From positions 186,001 to 250,000 of the forward strand of contig NZ_SNZA01000004.1 in the NCBI RefSeq assembly GCF_004363305.1: DNA of 64,000 nucleotides. Reading direction: 5' to 3'. A model generated the notes under the pieces. That model did no database searches and had not been told where the DNA came from. It saw only the letters and a program-made list of their open reading frames with translations. The stretch is from Marinomonas communis. GTDB taxonomy: Bacteria; Pseudomonadota; Gammaproteobacteria; Pseudomonadales; Marinomonadaceae. A program made the translations under genes and the position numbers. This document shows, in pieces, positions 1 to 9,107 of this stretch (positions are counted from its first letter, which is position 1; every line of letters begins with the position of its first letter).

Positions 1-1044
1 GATGGTTTCTAAGATGGTTTCAAGACATCGAGTCTTTTCCAGCACGCCCCCAAATGCCAACGCCGCGATAATCAGAGTGACCGACCAATTCATAGACATT
101 AACCCGCCTTTAGATAGCAGGCTGTCTACTGCTGCCACACCAGTATCACTGCGATAGCCATTGAGCATGGTATTAAATACGTCATGCAGAGAGTCCCCTT
201 GAAAAAGCATCGCAGCGATGCCTCCTAAAACCGCACCGGCAAATAGCCCTGGTAAAGCAGGCTTCTTACTCAACGCTAAATACATCACTGCAACTGCTGG
301 AATCAGCAACCAAACGCCAAGAGAGAACTCTTGCTGTAACGTGACCACAATAACATTTAGAGCCTCTTGGTTAATCTCACCACCGGCAAAATCAAAGCCT
401 ACGTATGTATATGCCACCAATGCGATCAACATCGCTGGCACCGTCACTGGCATCATATTTTTGATGTGTGTATAGAGGTCGGTTCCAACCACCGCTGGCG
501 CAAAGTTTGTCGTATCTGAGAGAGGTGACATCTTATCGCCAAAAAAAGCTCCGGATACCACAGCGCCCGCTGTCATATGTGCTGGAACACCTAACCCTTC
601 GCCAATCCCCATTAAAGCCAGCCCCATGGTGCCAGTCGTGCCCCATGAGGTTCCCGTACAAAGAGATACAACAGAGCAAATGATACAAGCAGCGGCCAAA
701 AAATAGCCAGGAGACAGTACTTGCAAGCCGTAGTACACCATATAAGGAACAGTACCTGCTGCAATCCAAGTACCAATGATCATGCCGATTACATACAAAA
801 TAAAAATGGCTGGGAGTGCTGTATGGATCACATTGAGCATACCCTCTTGCATATCTTTCCAAGCGTAACCACGAAAATAGCCAAATACTGAGGTGATTAA
901 TGCTCCTATTGCGAGAGGGATATGTGGAGAGCCATCTTGGTATACAAATAACTGGATCATGACTAATACAATCGTTAATAGGATTGGTAAAACAGCCATT
1001 AACAATGAGGGTTTATGAAACTCGGTCTTTGATTGTTGATGCAT
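1..1044 (-). CDS. nhaC: NhaC-family Na+/H+ antiporter (C-terminus beyond window)
   Basis: Integral membrane cation/proton antiporter, expected to export Na+ in exchange for H+ at the inner membrane. The reading frame is open from an ATG at 1044 to the left edge (348 codons, no stop), so the gene is cut. The protein is hydrophobic with many predicted membrane segments. It shows the Thr/Ser/Gly-rich stretch CTGTSWGTTGTMG near residue 130 and GAFFGDKMSPLSDTTN near 165, both typical of the NhaC family. It lies 66 bp downstream of the ETF-QO gene on the same strand and may be its last operon member. A substrate other than Na+ is possible, because some relatives exchange amino or organic acids. Confidence 0.85.
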   Translation of the reverse strand, partial: MHQQSKTEFHKPSLLMAVLPILLTIVLVMIQLFVYQDGSPHIPLAIGALITSVFGYFRGYAWKDMQEGMLNVIHTALPAIFILYVIGMIIGTWIAAGTVPYMVYYGLQVLSPGYFLAAACIICSVVSLCTGTSWGTTGTMGLALMGIGEGLGVPAHMTAGAVVSGAFFGDKMSPLSDTTNFAPAVVGTDLYTHIKNMMPVTVPAMLIALVAYTYVGFDFAGGEINQEALNVIVVTLQQEFSLGVWLLIPAVAVMYLALSKKPALPGLFAGAVLGGIAAMLFQGDSLHDVFNTMLNGYRSDTGVAAVDSLLSKGGLMSMNWSVTLIIAALAFGGVLEKTRCLETILETI

Positions 1045-1110
1045 TTTTATTCCTTTTGAAACAACGAATTTATCGCATAAATTATTTTTATTAATTGCTA
1101 ATAGATGGCA

Positions 1111-2760
1111 TTACATATTCGGATAGTTGGGGCCACCGCCGCCCTCTGGCGTTACCCAGGTGATATTTTGCGCGGGGTCTTTGATATCGCAGGTTTTACA
1201 ATGTAGGCAGTTTTGTGAGTTGATTTTGAACTCCTTGCCTTGTTGTGGACTCTCGACCACTTCATATACACCAGCAGGGCAATAGCGTTGTGCTGGTTCA
1301 TCATATAAAGGCAAATTGCCAGACAGCGGAATGTCAGGCTCTTTTAAAACTAGATGGCAAGGTTGGTTGTCTTCATGATTGGTATTCGAGATAAACACTG
1401 AGGAAAGTTTATCGAAGCTGAGCACACCATCGGGTTTTGGATATTCAATCTTTTTACTTTTGCTGGCAGGCTGCAAACGGGTGTAGTCTTCCGTCAGATC
1501 TCTAAGTGTTAAAGGCAATTGACCTTGGCAAAGGTTTTGATCGACAAAATTAAACGCACCGCCCCAAAAGGTGCCAAATTTATGCATCGCCGGACCAAAG
1601 TTGCGGGAGCGATACAATTCTTCATACGCCCAAGAGTGCTTGAACGCTAGAGCGAATTCTTCTAAATCCTGATGATGACGCTCCTCTGCCAGTGCTGAAA
1701 ACAGCACTTCAGCCGCGACCATGCCGCTCTTCATCGCTGTATGGGTGCCTTTAATCTTGGCAAAGTTTAAGGTCCCAGCGTCACAACCAACGATTAAGCC
1801 CCCTGGGAAATGCATTTTAGGTAACGCATTTAAGCCCCCTTTGGTGATCGCTCGTGCGCCATAAGAAAGACGCTTACCGCCCTCAAGGTACTTTTTAAAG
1901 ACAGCTTGATGCTTCAAACGCTGTAGCTCATCGAAGGGGCTTAAGTATGGATTTGAGTAACTCAGATCAATAATAATGCCTAACGCGACCTGATTGTTCT
2001 CACCATGGTATAGGAAACTGCCACCACTAGTTTCATTATCCAAAGGCCAACCCGCTCCGTGAATCACTAATCCAGGTTGATGCAAGGCAGGATCGATTTC
2101 CCACAACTCTTTGAGACCAATGGCGTAATGTTGAGGGTCTGCATCATTTGCTAAGCCAAACTTAGCCATCACTTGCTTGCCAAGATGGCCACGACACCCT
2201 TCGGCAAATACGGTGTACTTCGCACGGATTTCCATGCCCGGCATAAAGGTGTCTTTTTCTGAGCCGTCTGCTGCAACGCCCATATCACCTGTTATCACAC
2301 CTACCACAGCATCGTTTTCGTCAAACAGTAATTCTGAAGCGGTAAAGCCAGGGAAAATATCGGCTCCCATATCTTCCACCTGACTTGCTAGCCAACGGCA
2401 AAAATTCCCCAAACTGATGACGTATTTGCCATCATTATGCATCGTCTTAGGTATCAAACTGTTCGGTAATTTGCGTGCCGTTTGCTCTGTCTGGAATAAG
2501 TAAACGTCATCTTGTATCACTGGCACGTTCAGTGGAGCGTCAAGTGCCTGCCAATTGGGGATTAACTCAGATAGTGCTCTTGCATCCAACACAGCACCAG
2601 AAAGTATGTGACCACCGACTTCAGCCGCTTTCTCAACAACACAAACGCTATATTCTTTGTTTTGCTCCTTCGCCAACTTCATAAACTGATACGCCGTTGA
2701 TAGGCCAGCAGGCCCAGCACCAATAATCAGCAGATCAAACTCCATCGCCTCTCGTTCCAC
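1111..2760 (-). CDS. etfD: Electron transfer flavoprotein-ubiquinone oxidoreductase, copy 1
   Basis: Membrane-associated FAD/4Fe-4S enzyme that takes electrons from reduced ETF and passes them to ubiquinone. The 549-residue length is normal for the family. The FAD dinucleotide motif GAGPAG is at residues 14-19. The C-terminal cluster ligands are Cys494 and CLHCKTC at 518-524, and the end ITWVTPEGGGGPNYPNM is diagnostic. I kept the GTG start at 2760 because an AGGGG sits 6 nt before it and it aligns with the N-terminus of the second copy; ATG at 2745 is the alternative. Its ETF partners at 12.3-14.0 kb are 9.6 kb away, unlike copy 2, which is contiguous with its etfBA. Confidence 0.95.
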   Translation of the reverse strand: MEREAMEFDLLIIGAGPAGLSTAYQFMKLAKEQNKEYSVCVVEKAAEVGGHILSGAVLDARALSELIPNWQALDAPLNVPVIQDDVYLFQTEQTARKLPNSLIPKTMHNDGKYVISLGNFCRWLASQVEDMGADIFPGFTASELLFDENDAVVGVITGDMGVAADGSEKDTFMPGMEIRAKYTVFAEGCRGHLGKQVMAKFGLANDADPQHYAIGLKELWEIDPALHQPGLVIHGAGWPLDNETSGGSFLYHGENNQVALGIIIDLSYSNPYLSPFDELQRLKHQAVFKKYLEGGKRLSYGARAITKGGLNALPKMHFPGGLIVGCDAGTLNFAKIKGTHTAMKSGMVAAEVLFSALAEERHHQDLEEFALAFKHSWAYEELYRSRNFGPAMHKFGTFWGGAFNFVDQNLCQGQLPLTLRDLTEDYTRLQPASKSKKIEYPKPDGVLSFDKLSSVFISNTNHEDNQPCHLVLKEPDIPLSGNLPLYDEPAQRYCPAGVYEVVESPQQGKEFKINSQNCLHCKTCDIKDPAQNITWVTPEGGGGPNYPNM

Positions 2761-2771
2761 TAAACACCCCT

Positions 2772-2790
2772 ATAAATTCATTGAATTTAT
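2772..2790. promoter_or_regulatory. Perfect palindrome upstream of ETF-QO copy 1, candidate LysR operator
   Basis: Nine-base arms ATAAATTCA and TGAATTTAT around a single T, ending just before the ribosome-binding site of the ETF-QO gene and 139 bp from the divergent LysR gene. It fits the loose T-N11-A LysR box. Assignment to the adjacent regulator is inferred from position only. Confidence 0.4.
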
Positions 2791-2928
2791 GACACTCATG
2801 AAAGAAAAATAATTTGTCATGTCATCAGACAACATATAAATTATCACTAACAACGCAATTCTCGCAATACCTAAAAAGCTCGTCACAGCTTTTACCAATC
2901 ATGTATCAATGTTCTAAGAGGCCATCGA

Positions 2929-3852
2929 ATGAAATGCAGTACCAAACCATTACCGCCTTTGAATTCATTAAAGGCTTTTCTTGTAGTCATGAGGCAAGGA
3001 AGCTTTAGAGCGGCGGCAGATGTTCTTTTAGTTAGCCCTCAAGCTGTCAGCCAACAAATCAAATTGCTGGAAGATATTTTGAAAATCACACTATTTGAGC
3101 GCCGTAGTCGAACGATTGTCCCGACTAAGCAAGCCGATGAGCTATACATGTTTGTTAATGCAGGATTTGAGGAAATTAGCGAAGGTGTAAGGCGAGTCAG
3201 TAATACCGATCTAAGAGAAAGAATCAGCCTAAATGTAAGCCCTTACTTCGCTTCTAACTATTTGATTAACAATCTCGATAAACTTCGATCTGTCATGCCC
3301 GATGCAGATTTGCGAATTACCTCGATGATAGATTTACCGGATTTTGCAACGGATAATGTAGATGTCTCCATACAGTGGGGATTCGGGAAATGGAAAGGCC
3401 TTGATACCTCCCTATTAGTCAGAGACCCAAAAGTCATTTGTTGTACTCCTGAGCTTGCCAAGCGCATCCAAACACCTAATGACCTGAAGCAAGTGACTTT
3501 GCTCTACCCCCTTTTAGCTCATTCATTTTGGCTAGATATTCTTAATTTTCTTGGTATCGATGTACCGAACTTCCAAGGGGATATCGAGTTTCAAGATGCA
3601 TCTTCTATGAGGCGAGCTACATTATCCGGTCTAGGTGTTGGACTCATCTCACGTGATGACGCTATAAAAGATATCGAGCGAGGCCGCTTGGTAGCCCCTC
3701 TAGGAGTTGATCTACTAAACAAAATGCCTCTCGATCAAATCCCAGGGTTCTACCTTGTTCTGCCTAAGAGTCATATGCGCGTGAAAATCATTGCTGAATT
3801 TTGCCAATGGATGACCCATCAAAATTGGCTTTCTTTGTATGATCAGACCTAG
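2929..3852 (+). CDS. LysR-family transcriptional regulator (GcvA-like)
   Basis: DNA-binding regulator of 307 residues, the standard LysR length. An N-terminal winged helix-turn-helix (about residues 10-68, core AADVLLVSPQAVSQQIKLLE) is followed by a periplasmic-binding-protein-like effector domain. The wording LNSLKAFLVVMRQGSF resembles the GcvA subgroup. AGAGG lies 7 nt before the ATG. It is divergent from ETF-QO copy 1, so it probably controls that gene, possibly with the convergent aapJQMP operon or the etf/dehydrogenase operon. The effector cannot be told from sequence. The stop codon lies inside a strong inverted repeat. Confidence 0.92.
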   Translation: MKCSTKPLPPLNSLKAFLVVMRQGSFRAAADVLLVSPQAVSQQIKLLEDILKITLFERRSRTIVPTKQADELYMFVNAGFEEISEGVRRVSNTDLRERISLNVSPYFASNYLINNLDKLRSVMPDADLRITSMIDLPDFATDNVDVSIQWGFGKWKGLDTSLLVRDPKVICCTPELAKRIQTPNDLKQVTLLYPLLAHSFWLDILNFLGIDVPNFQGDIEFQDASSMRRATLSGLGVGLISRDDAIKDIERGRLVAPLGVDLLNKMPLDQIPGFYLVLPKSHMRVKIIAEFCQWMTHQNWLSLYDQT

Positions 3853-3867
3853 CGTTTAGGTCTGATC
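3841..3867. terminator. Hairpin between convergent lysR and aapP
   Basis: Perfect 10-bp stem (GATCAGACCT and AGGTCTGATC) with a 7-nt loop. It contains the stop codon of the LysR gene and lies 11 bp from the end of aapP. No clear T-run follows on either strand, so it may act as an RNA-stabilising hairpin or a weak bidirectional terminator. Confidence 0.5.
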
Positions 3868-3878
3868 ATATACACTGG

Positions 3879-4625
3879 CTAATCACTTAATATTTGAGAT
3901 AAAAAGGCAGCGGTTCGTTCGTTCTGTGGATTGGTAAAGAAGCTTTCCGGATCCCCCTCCTCAACCACTTCACCAGCATCCATAAAGATCACCCGGTCCG
4001 CCACTTTGCGAGCAAAGCCCATTTCATGGGTCACACAGATCATCGTCATACCTTCTGATGCGAGGCTAGTCATGACATCGAGCACTTCGGCTATCATCTC
4101 TGGGTCGAGTGCCGACGTTGGCTCATCAAATAACAATACTTCAGGCTGCATGCATAACGCACGAGCGATAGCGACTCGTTGTTGCTGACCACCTGACAGT
4201 TGTCCCGGAAATTTATCGGCTTGATGCGGAATACGAACCTTTTCGAGAAACTTCATGGCTAGGGCTTCAGCCTCTGCCAAGGGCATTTTTCTGACCAGCA
4301 TGGGCGCTAAGGTGCAATTTTCCAAAACCGTCATGTGCGGAAATAAGTTGAAATGCTGAAACACCATGCCAACTTCTCTGCGAATCTCATCAATATTACT
4401 GATATCGTCACTCAGTTCCGTTCCCAGTACATTGATTGAGCCATCGTTATGTTCTTCCAGACGATTGATGCAACGAATCATGGTGGATTTACCTGATCCC
4501 GAAGGCCCGCAAACAACGACTTTCTCGCCCTTCTTAACACTCAAATTGATGTTGCGCAGTGCGTGATATTGACCATAGAACTTCTGTAGATTGCGAATTT
4601 CTACAGCATTAGTGGATGCATACAT
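3879..4625 (-). CDS. aapP: General L-amino-acid ABC transporter ATPase AapP
   Basis: Cytoplasmic ATPase that powers amino-acid import through AapQ/AapM. The 248-residue length is usual for polar amino-acid ATPases. The Walker A motif GPSGSGKST is at residues 40-48, followed by a Q-loop ([10 protein letters not shown]), the signature LSGGQQQR, Walker [12 protein letters not shown] and the switch His in [12 protein letters not shown] lies before the ATG. It is the last gene of aapJ-aapQ-aapM-aapP, starting 15 bp after aapM. Closely related GlnQ/GltL proteins look alike; the operon order and the two long permeases make Aap the better call. Confidence 0.93.
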   Translation of the reverse strand: MYASTNAVEIRNLQKFYGQYHALRNINLSVKKGEKVVVCGPSGSGKSTMIRCINRLEEHNDGSINVLGTELSDDISNIDEIRREVGMVFQHFNLFPHMTVLENCTLAPMLVRKMPLAEAEALAMKFLEKVRIPHQADKFPGQLSGGQQQRVAIARALCMQPEVLLFDEPTSALDPEMIAEVLDVMTSLASEGMTMICVTHEMGFARKVADRVIFMDAGEVVEEGDPESFFTNPQNERTAAFLSQILSD

Positions 4626-4640
4626 AAAAATACCTCAGCT

Positions 4641-5711
4641 TTAATTCGCCATGCGGCGCTCAAGAAACGCACCGTAGCGCGACAAAGCAAAAACAAACGC
4701 GAAATAAATCGCTGCAACAAAGAAATACACTTCGACAAACGCAAAATTCCATTCGCCTGTCCCATATGCGGCATTGGCCGATGCCAGTAATTCAAAGAAA
4801 CCAACGATGGTGACAAGTGAGGTTTCCATGAATGTCGTGACAAATTGGTTGATCATGGCTGGCAACGCATTTTTGAATGCTTGCGGCAGAATGATCCGGG
4901 TTATACGTTGGTAGTAACCCAACCCTAATGCTTGCGCAGCCTCCTCTTGCCCCTTTGGCACACCTTGCATGCCGCCGCGAATGATTTCTGCTTGGTATGC
5001 AGCAAAGAACAACGCTGAGGCAGCAATCACACGATACAGTTTTTCCCCGACCAGCATGTCAGGCAGCATGAACGGCAAAACCAGTGCGAAGGTAAATAAG
5101 ATAGAGATCAAAGGTAAAGAGCGGACAGTATCAATGATGACCCCCGTTACTTTTGATATGACGGGTAATTTAGAATTACGCAGTAACGCCAACATGATGG
5201 CTAATGGCATACCGATTAGCACAGTACCGACGAAAATAAACAAAGTAAGCGCTAATCCACCCCACTGTTCTTCACTTACTAAAGAAAGACCAAACACACC
5301 GCCTTTCATAATGACGAAGAATGAAGCAGCCCCCACCAACCAGATCAGGCTTAGTCTGCGCACCGTCCAGAATACCGGGAAACAGCTGAACGCAATGGTC
5401 GCTACGACAATGAAACAAGCCGTAATAGAGCGCCATTGCTCATCATAGGGGTAGAGTCCGAATAAAATAACTCGCCAGCGATTGGCGATAATAGACCAAC
5501 ACGCTCCACCGTTGGCGTAGCACTCCGTGTGTCGAGCGGTACTAGAAAAAGTGGCATTAAGGATGCCCCAATCAACAATACTCCAAACGATCCCTCCTAA
5601 CACAGCGAAGCACATCATACTTAACAGAGCTGAGCGCCAATTCTTGAAGTAATTTTTCTGAACCTTCATCCAAACGGTTGGTTTATATTGAGCACTGATT
5701 AACGTTGTCAT
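4641..5711 (-). CDS. aapM: General L-amino-acid ABC transporter permease AapM
   Basis: Inner-membrane permease of the HisM/GlnP family. At 356 residues it is far longer than GlnP (about 220), as expected for AapM, which has an extra N-terminal membrane region. The EAA-type cytoplasmic loop that contacts the ATPase is visible as GQEEAAQALGLGYYQRITRIILPQA near residue 260 (cited in parts: EEAAQALGLG, then RIILPQAF). It starts 3 bp after aapQ ends, so the two permeases are translationally close and probably form a heterodimer. Confidence 0.92.
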   Translation of the reverse strand: MTTLISAQYKPTVWMKVQKNYFKNWRSALLSMMCFAVLGGIVWSIVDWGILNATFSSTARHTECYANGGACWSIIANRWRVILFGLYPYDEQWRSITACFIVVATIAFSCFPVFWTVRRLSLIWLVGAASFFVIMKGGVFGLSLVSEEQWGGLALTLFIFVGTVLIGMPLAIMLALLRNSKLPVISKVTGVIIDTVRSLPLISILFTFALVLPFMLPDMLVGEKLYRVIAASALFFAAYQAEIIRGGMQGVPKGQEEAAQALGLGYYQRITRIILPQAFKNALPAMINQFVTTFMETSLVTIVGFFELLASANAAYGTGEWNFAFVEVYFFVAAIYFAFVFALSRYGAFLERRMAN

Positions 5712-5714
5712 AAT

Positions 5715-6878
5715 TTACATCCGTAGCTGGTGGCCTTTCAGTGCCACAGCTTTATTGATCTTGTTCATAACGCTTGAAATGGTGAAGTTGATAACAAGGA
5801 ATCCGCCCATCAAAATGCCGATGAACTCTAGAGTCTGGCCTGAGTGTGTTATCGAGCTTGCGATCACCATAAAGAAGTCGGAGAAGCCCGCTACAATCCC
5901 TAGTGTGGTTGCTTTAACCAACCAGACATATTGGTTTGTCAGGATAGGTAACATAGCTCGCAGCGCCAACGGTAGACGGATACGACTGAACTCTTGCCAA
6001 GTGCTTAATCCCAGTGCGCGAGCAGCTTCATGTTGACCTCTGCCTACGGCATTAAATCCACCTCGAACGATTTCCCCAATGTAAGCACCACCATAAATGG
6101 CAATGGCGAAAGCTAAGGTGTAGACCTCTGTCTGAATACGATAGCCACCTTGAACATTGAGTCCCTTTAACTCGGGGTAAGTAATTAAAACTTCGCCGAC
6201 AGGTTTACCGATATACAAAAGCATCGTTTCAATCGCTAGTGCACAGATTGACAATCCCCATACCACCTTACGTCGCTTAGCCGGATCAACGCGTCGGAAT
6301 CGACGAGCAGAAACAAACCAAATTAGACCGATAAAGTAAGCACATAGAACAAAGTAAAAGAGTGCGATGTACAGTCCTTCTACATTCATCCCCGGCATGT
6401 AAATGCCTCGATTTGATATTAGAGCGCCACCAAACTCGATTGCTCGACGAGGGCTAGGAAGATGGTTGGCTAAGGCGTACCAAAAAAAGATTTGAACAAT
6501 GACAGGAATATTTCTGAAAAGCTCGACATACACAGTGCCCAGTAGGCGTGCGCCATGATTGGAAGAGATTCGGGCAAAGCCGACAACGCCTCCCACTAAA
6601 GTCGCCCCCGCTAAACCGATAATACCGAGAAATAAAGTATTCACTACGCCAGATACAAGATACCACCAATACGGATCAGAACTGCTTGTCGGCAAAAGAG
6701 AGAATGTCATATCCCAGCCGGTGGCTTTCCACAAAAATGAAAAACTCAACTCTAAGCCTTGAGCCGCCATATTGGCCTGAGCTGAAAAGACTCCTGTTAT
6801 TAGAATGGCTAATAGCACGAGCACATACACAGCTTGCAGGACTACTTTGCGAGTGTGTTGGTTACGCAACATGATCAT
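5715..6878 (-). CDS. aapQ: General L-amino-acid ABC transporter permease AapQ
   Basis: Second membrane subunit of the Aap importer, 387 residues with several hydrophobic segments and a long insertion before the conserved permease domain, as in AapQ/YhdX. The ATPase-docking loop reads GQHEAARALGLSTWQEF and continues to RIRLPLALR. GAGG sits 7 nt before the ATG at 6878. The gene follows aapJ by 57 bp and precedes aapM by 3 bp, forming one operon. Confidence 0.92.
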   Translation of the reverse strand: MIMLRNQHTRKVVLQAVYVLVLLAILITGVFSAQANMAAQGLELSFSFLWKATGWDMTFSLLPTSSSDPYWWYLVSGVVNTLFLGIIGLAGATLVGGVVGFARISSNHGARLLGTVYVELFRNIPVIVQIFFWYALANHLPSPRRAIEFGGALISNRGIYMPGMNVEGLYIALFYFVLCAYFIGLIWFVSARRFRRVDPAKRRKVVWGLSICALAIETMLLYIGKPVGEVLITYPELKGLNVQGGYRIQTEVYTLAFAIAIYGGAYIGEIVRGGFNAVGRGQHEAARALGLSTWQEFSRIRLPLALRAMLPILTNQYVWLVKATTLGIVAGFSDFFMVIASSITHSGQTLEFIGILMGGFLVINFTISSVMNKINKAVALKGHQLRM

Positions 6879-6935
6879 GATAAGACCTCAACAGCAGATG
6901 CCCACAGACCCGTGGGCATCAATTAAAATATGGAA

Positions 6936-7967
6936 TTAGTCAATTACAAACGGATAAAGCACTCCGCCTTGATTCCATAATGCTGTTAAGCCACGATCCA
7001 TTTTGTAAGGTGACTCTTTACCTAAACTACGACTGAAGATTTCGGAGTAGTTACCTACTTTTTTAATGACGTTGTAAGCCCAATCATCCGATAACCCTAA
7101 AGGCTTACCCATACCAGCCGTCACACCCAGCATTTTGCCAACTTCAACACTTGGTGGATTGTCACGCATTGCGTCGACGTTTTTGGAGTTAATGCCTTCT
7201 TGCTCAGCAAAAAGCATCACGGACAGTGTCCAGTTGATAATATCCAACCACTGCTCATCCCCTTGGCGAACAATCATTACTTCGGGTTCAACCGCTAGCA
7301 CATCTGGCAAAATAACATGAGCATCCGGGTTCTTTGATACTGATCGAGAAATCGCAAGAACTGGCCCCCATTGGGCATACAAGTCACAACGACCAGAGTA
7401 ATAAGCCGATTCAAGCTCTTCTGTGTTCTCAATTGCGACGGTTTCTAGTGAGATATCTATGCGGTCAGCGTAGGAAGACACTTGGCGCTCCTGACTCGCA
7501 CCGGCAGGAATACAAATGGTACCGCCATCAGCGTCTTTGACACCAGAAAGTTCCAACTCTTTGTGAGCCATAATTTTGGTGGTACCAAGGTAGTATGAGT
7601 TAGAAAACTGGAAGCCAAGTTCGGTATCACGGGAAAGCGTTCCACCTGAGGCTTTAATCACCACATCAATGTCGCCTGATTGAAGCGATGGCCAACGTTG
7701 AGCCCAAGAAATCGGGACAATTTTGGTTTTCTCAGGACCACCCAAAACAGCGGTTGCCACCGCACGACATAACTCAATATCAATACCTTTCCAGTTTCCC
7801 TTATCATCCACTTCAGCAAAGCCTAGATAAGAACCTGGGTGACCAGGACAGTTAAGTACACCACGATCTTGAACCGTTTTTAACGTTTCACCAAACTCCG
7901 CCTGAGCAGCACCTGACGCTAATGCCACACCAAAAGAACATGCCAAACTTTTCATTAACATCTTCAA
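6936..7967 (-). CDS. aapJ: General L-amino-acid ABC transporter substrate-binding protein AapJ
   Basis: Periplasmic receptor that delivers amino acids to AapQM. At 343 residues it is longer than typical glutamate/glutamine receptors and matches AapJ. A signal peptide is visible (basic MKMLMK, hydrophobic core, AQA before EFGETL). The mature part opens with the family-3 solute-binding pattern (TVQDRGVLNCPGHPG, then KGIDIELCRAVA) typical of AapJ. First gene of the operon. The approximately 300-bp upstream region carries nested ACAAGAA repeats that could bind the neighbouring GntR regulator. Confidence 0.94.
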   Translation of the reverse strand: MKMLMKSLACSFGVALASGAAQAEFGETLKTVQDRGVLNCPGHPGSYLGFAEVDDKGNWKGIDIELCRAVATAVLGGPEKTKIVPISWAQRWPSLQSGDIDVVIKASGGTLSRDTELGFQFSNSYYLGTTKIMAHKELELSGVKDADGGTICIPAGASQERQVSSYADRIDISLETVAIENTEELESAYYSGRCDLYAQWGPVLAISRSVSKNPDAHVILPDVLAVEPEVMIVRQGDEQWLDIINWTLSVMLFAEQEGINSKNVDAMRDNPPSVEVGKMLGVTAGMGKPLGLSDDWAYNVIKKVGNYSEIFSRSLGKESPYKMDRGLTALWNQGGVLYPFVID

Positions 7968-8070
7968 AATGTTTCTCCTTTTGCTTTTTTAATTCTATTT
8001 GTCACTCGTTGAGTACCCTTCAAGACTGACGCATACAAATGCAAAGGAAAAACAAGTAAAACCTTCAATA

Positions 8071-8100
8071 GACAAGAATTTCTTGTCAGTTAAACAAGAA
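8071..8100. promoter_or_regulatory. Nested inverted repeats upstream of aapJ, candidate operator
   Basis: GACAAGA-ATT-TCTTGTC at 8071-8087 shares its right arm with TTCTTGT-N7-ACAAGAA at 8080-8100, giving three alternating half-sites. It lies about 105 bp before the aapJ start in the 301-bp gap between the FadR-type regulator and aapJ. The rest of the gap is AT-rich with nothing else recognisable. That the GntR protein binds here is inference. Confidence 0.35.
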
Positions 8101-8268
8101 TCATTTCTATGGATTTGTTATGAATATGCAATATTTTATAAGGAGATCGCGTTTTTTAGAGACAATAAGAAATTGTTCAAGAAATAGTTGAGGAAAACTA
8201 TAAGAAGATAAGCGATGAGATATTCATTCGCTTATCAAATGTTGATGGTGGCGTGTATCGAAAGAGGT

Positions 8269-9003
8269 TTATGGTTGAGAATGCTTTTTCTCGAAGTAGG
8301 CCTTAGCATTGATTAAGTGCTGTCGCATTAGCTCTCTCGCCACATCCGATTGACGAGATCGTATTGCAGCCAATAACTTCTCATGTTCCATTAACGCAGA
8401 CTCTCGATATTTTCTTTGATCCTCAGGTGCCATGACCGGATCGGTATACTTATCACGCAACGCATTGGTCACTTGGTCACGGATATAAATCAACAAAGAG
8501 ACAAAGTAATGGCAGTTAGAAGCTTCGGCAATCGCGATATGAAATGCAAAATCCTGAAGCCCCACATCAAGCTTTTCCGACAGGTAAGCATTTTTTAAAT
8601 TTTCAAAAGCTGCTTCAACTTGAAACAACTGGTCTGCATTATGGCGCTCAGCAGCTAAGCCTGCCGCTTCGATCTCAATGGCTTTGCGCAAGTCAAGCGC
8701 GGCCCCCATGTTATCTGGCAATACCAATTCCTGAGGTGTTATTTCAAACGGTTGCGTCGGCAACGGGTCTGATACGAAAACGCCTACCCCTTGCTTCGCC
8801 TGTAGGAAACCTTCTGAGCGCAGTGACGCAATTGCTTCACGAACCACGCTGCGGCTCACGCCATAAGATTCGATGAATTTCTTTTCCGTCGGAATTTTAG
8901 TACCCGGTGCATAATAACCGCTGCGGATATCGATTTCGATTCGTTGCTTCAATTGCTCTGTAAGACTTTCTTTTCTGCCTAAAAATTCAGTGCTTTCTAC
9001 CAA
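8269..9003 (-). CDS. FadR-type GntR transcriptional regulator (FCD domain)
   Basis: Cytoplasmic repressor or activator of 244 residues. The N-terminal GntR winged helix spans about residues 13-78 (TEKKFIESYGVSRSVVREAI, then QGVGVFV), followed by an all-helical FCD ligand domain with the metal-binding pattern (FHIAIAEAS, HEKLLAAI, MRQHL). There is no ATG near the N-terminus. The start is a TTG at 9003 with GAGG 7 nt upstream. The same-strand aap operon lies downstream and the dehydrogenase operon upstream, so either could be its target. Relatives respond to small acids such as lactate, pyruvate or glycolate. Confidence 0.88.
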   Translation of the reverse strand: MVESTEFLGRKESLTEQLKQRIEIDIRSGYYAPGTKIPTEKKFIESYGVSRSVVREAIASLRSEGFLQAKQGVGVFVSDPLPTQPFEITPQELVLPDNMGAALDLRKAIEIEAAGLAAERHNADQLFQVEAAFENLKNAYLSEKLDVGLQDFAFHIAIAEASNCHYFVSLLIYIRDQVTNALRDKYTDPVMAPEDQRKYRESALMEHEKLLAAIRSRQSDVARELMRQHLINAKAYFEKKHSQP

Positions 9004-9107
9004 TGTATTAACCTCGAACCAAATGACCTATTAAACTCAAACAATGAGTTATAAAACGAACATAAGTGTAACAAACAAGCTTCCTGCGACAAAGAAACAA
9101 CCACGCA

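Noticed and set aside
533-862. Minus-strand ORF of 109 residues
   Set aside because: It overlaps the NhaC gene in another frame; the NhaC frame has clear family motifs and this one has none.
4969-5448. 159-residue plus-strand ORF
   Set aside because: It is antisense to aapM, which has the expected permease motifs; no ribosome-binding site or domain supports the antisense frame.
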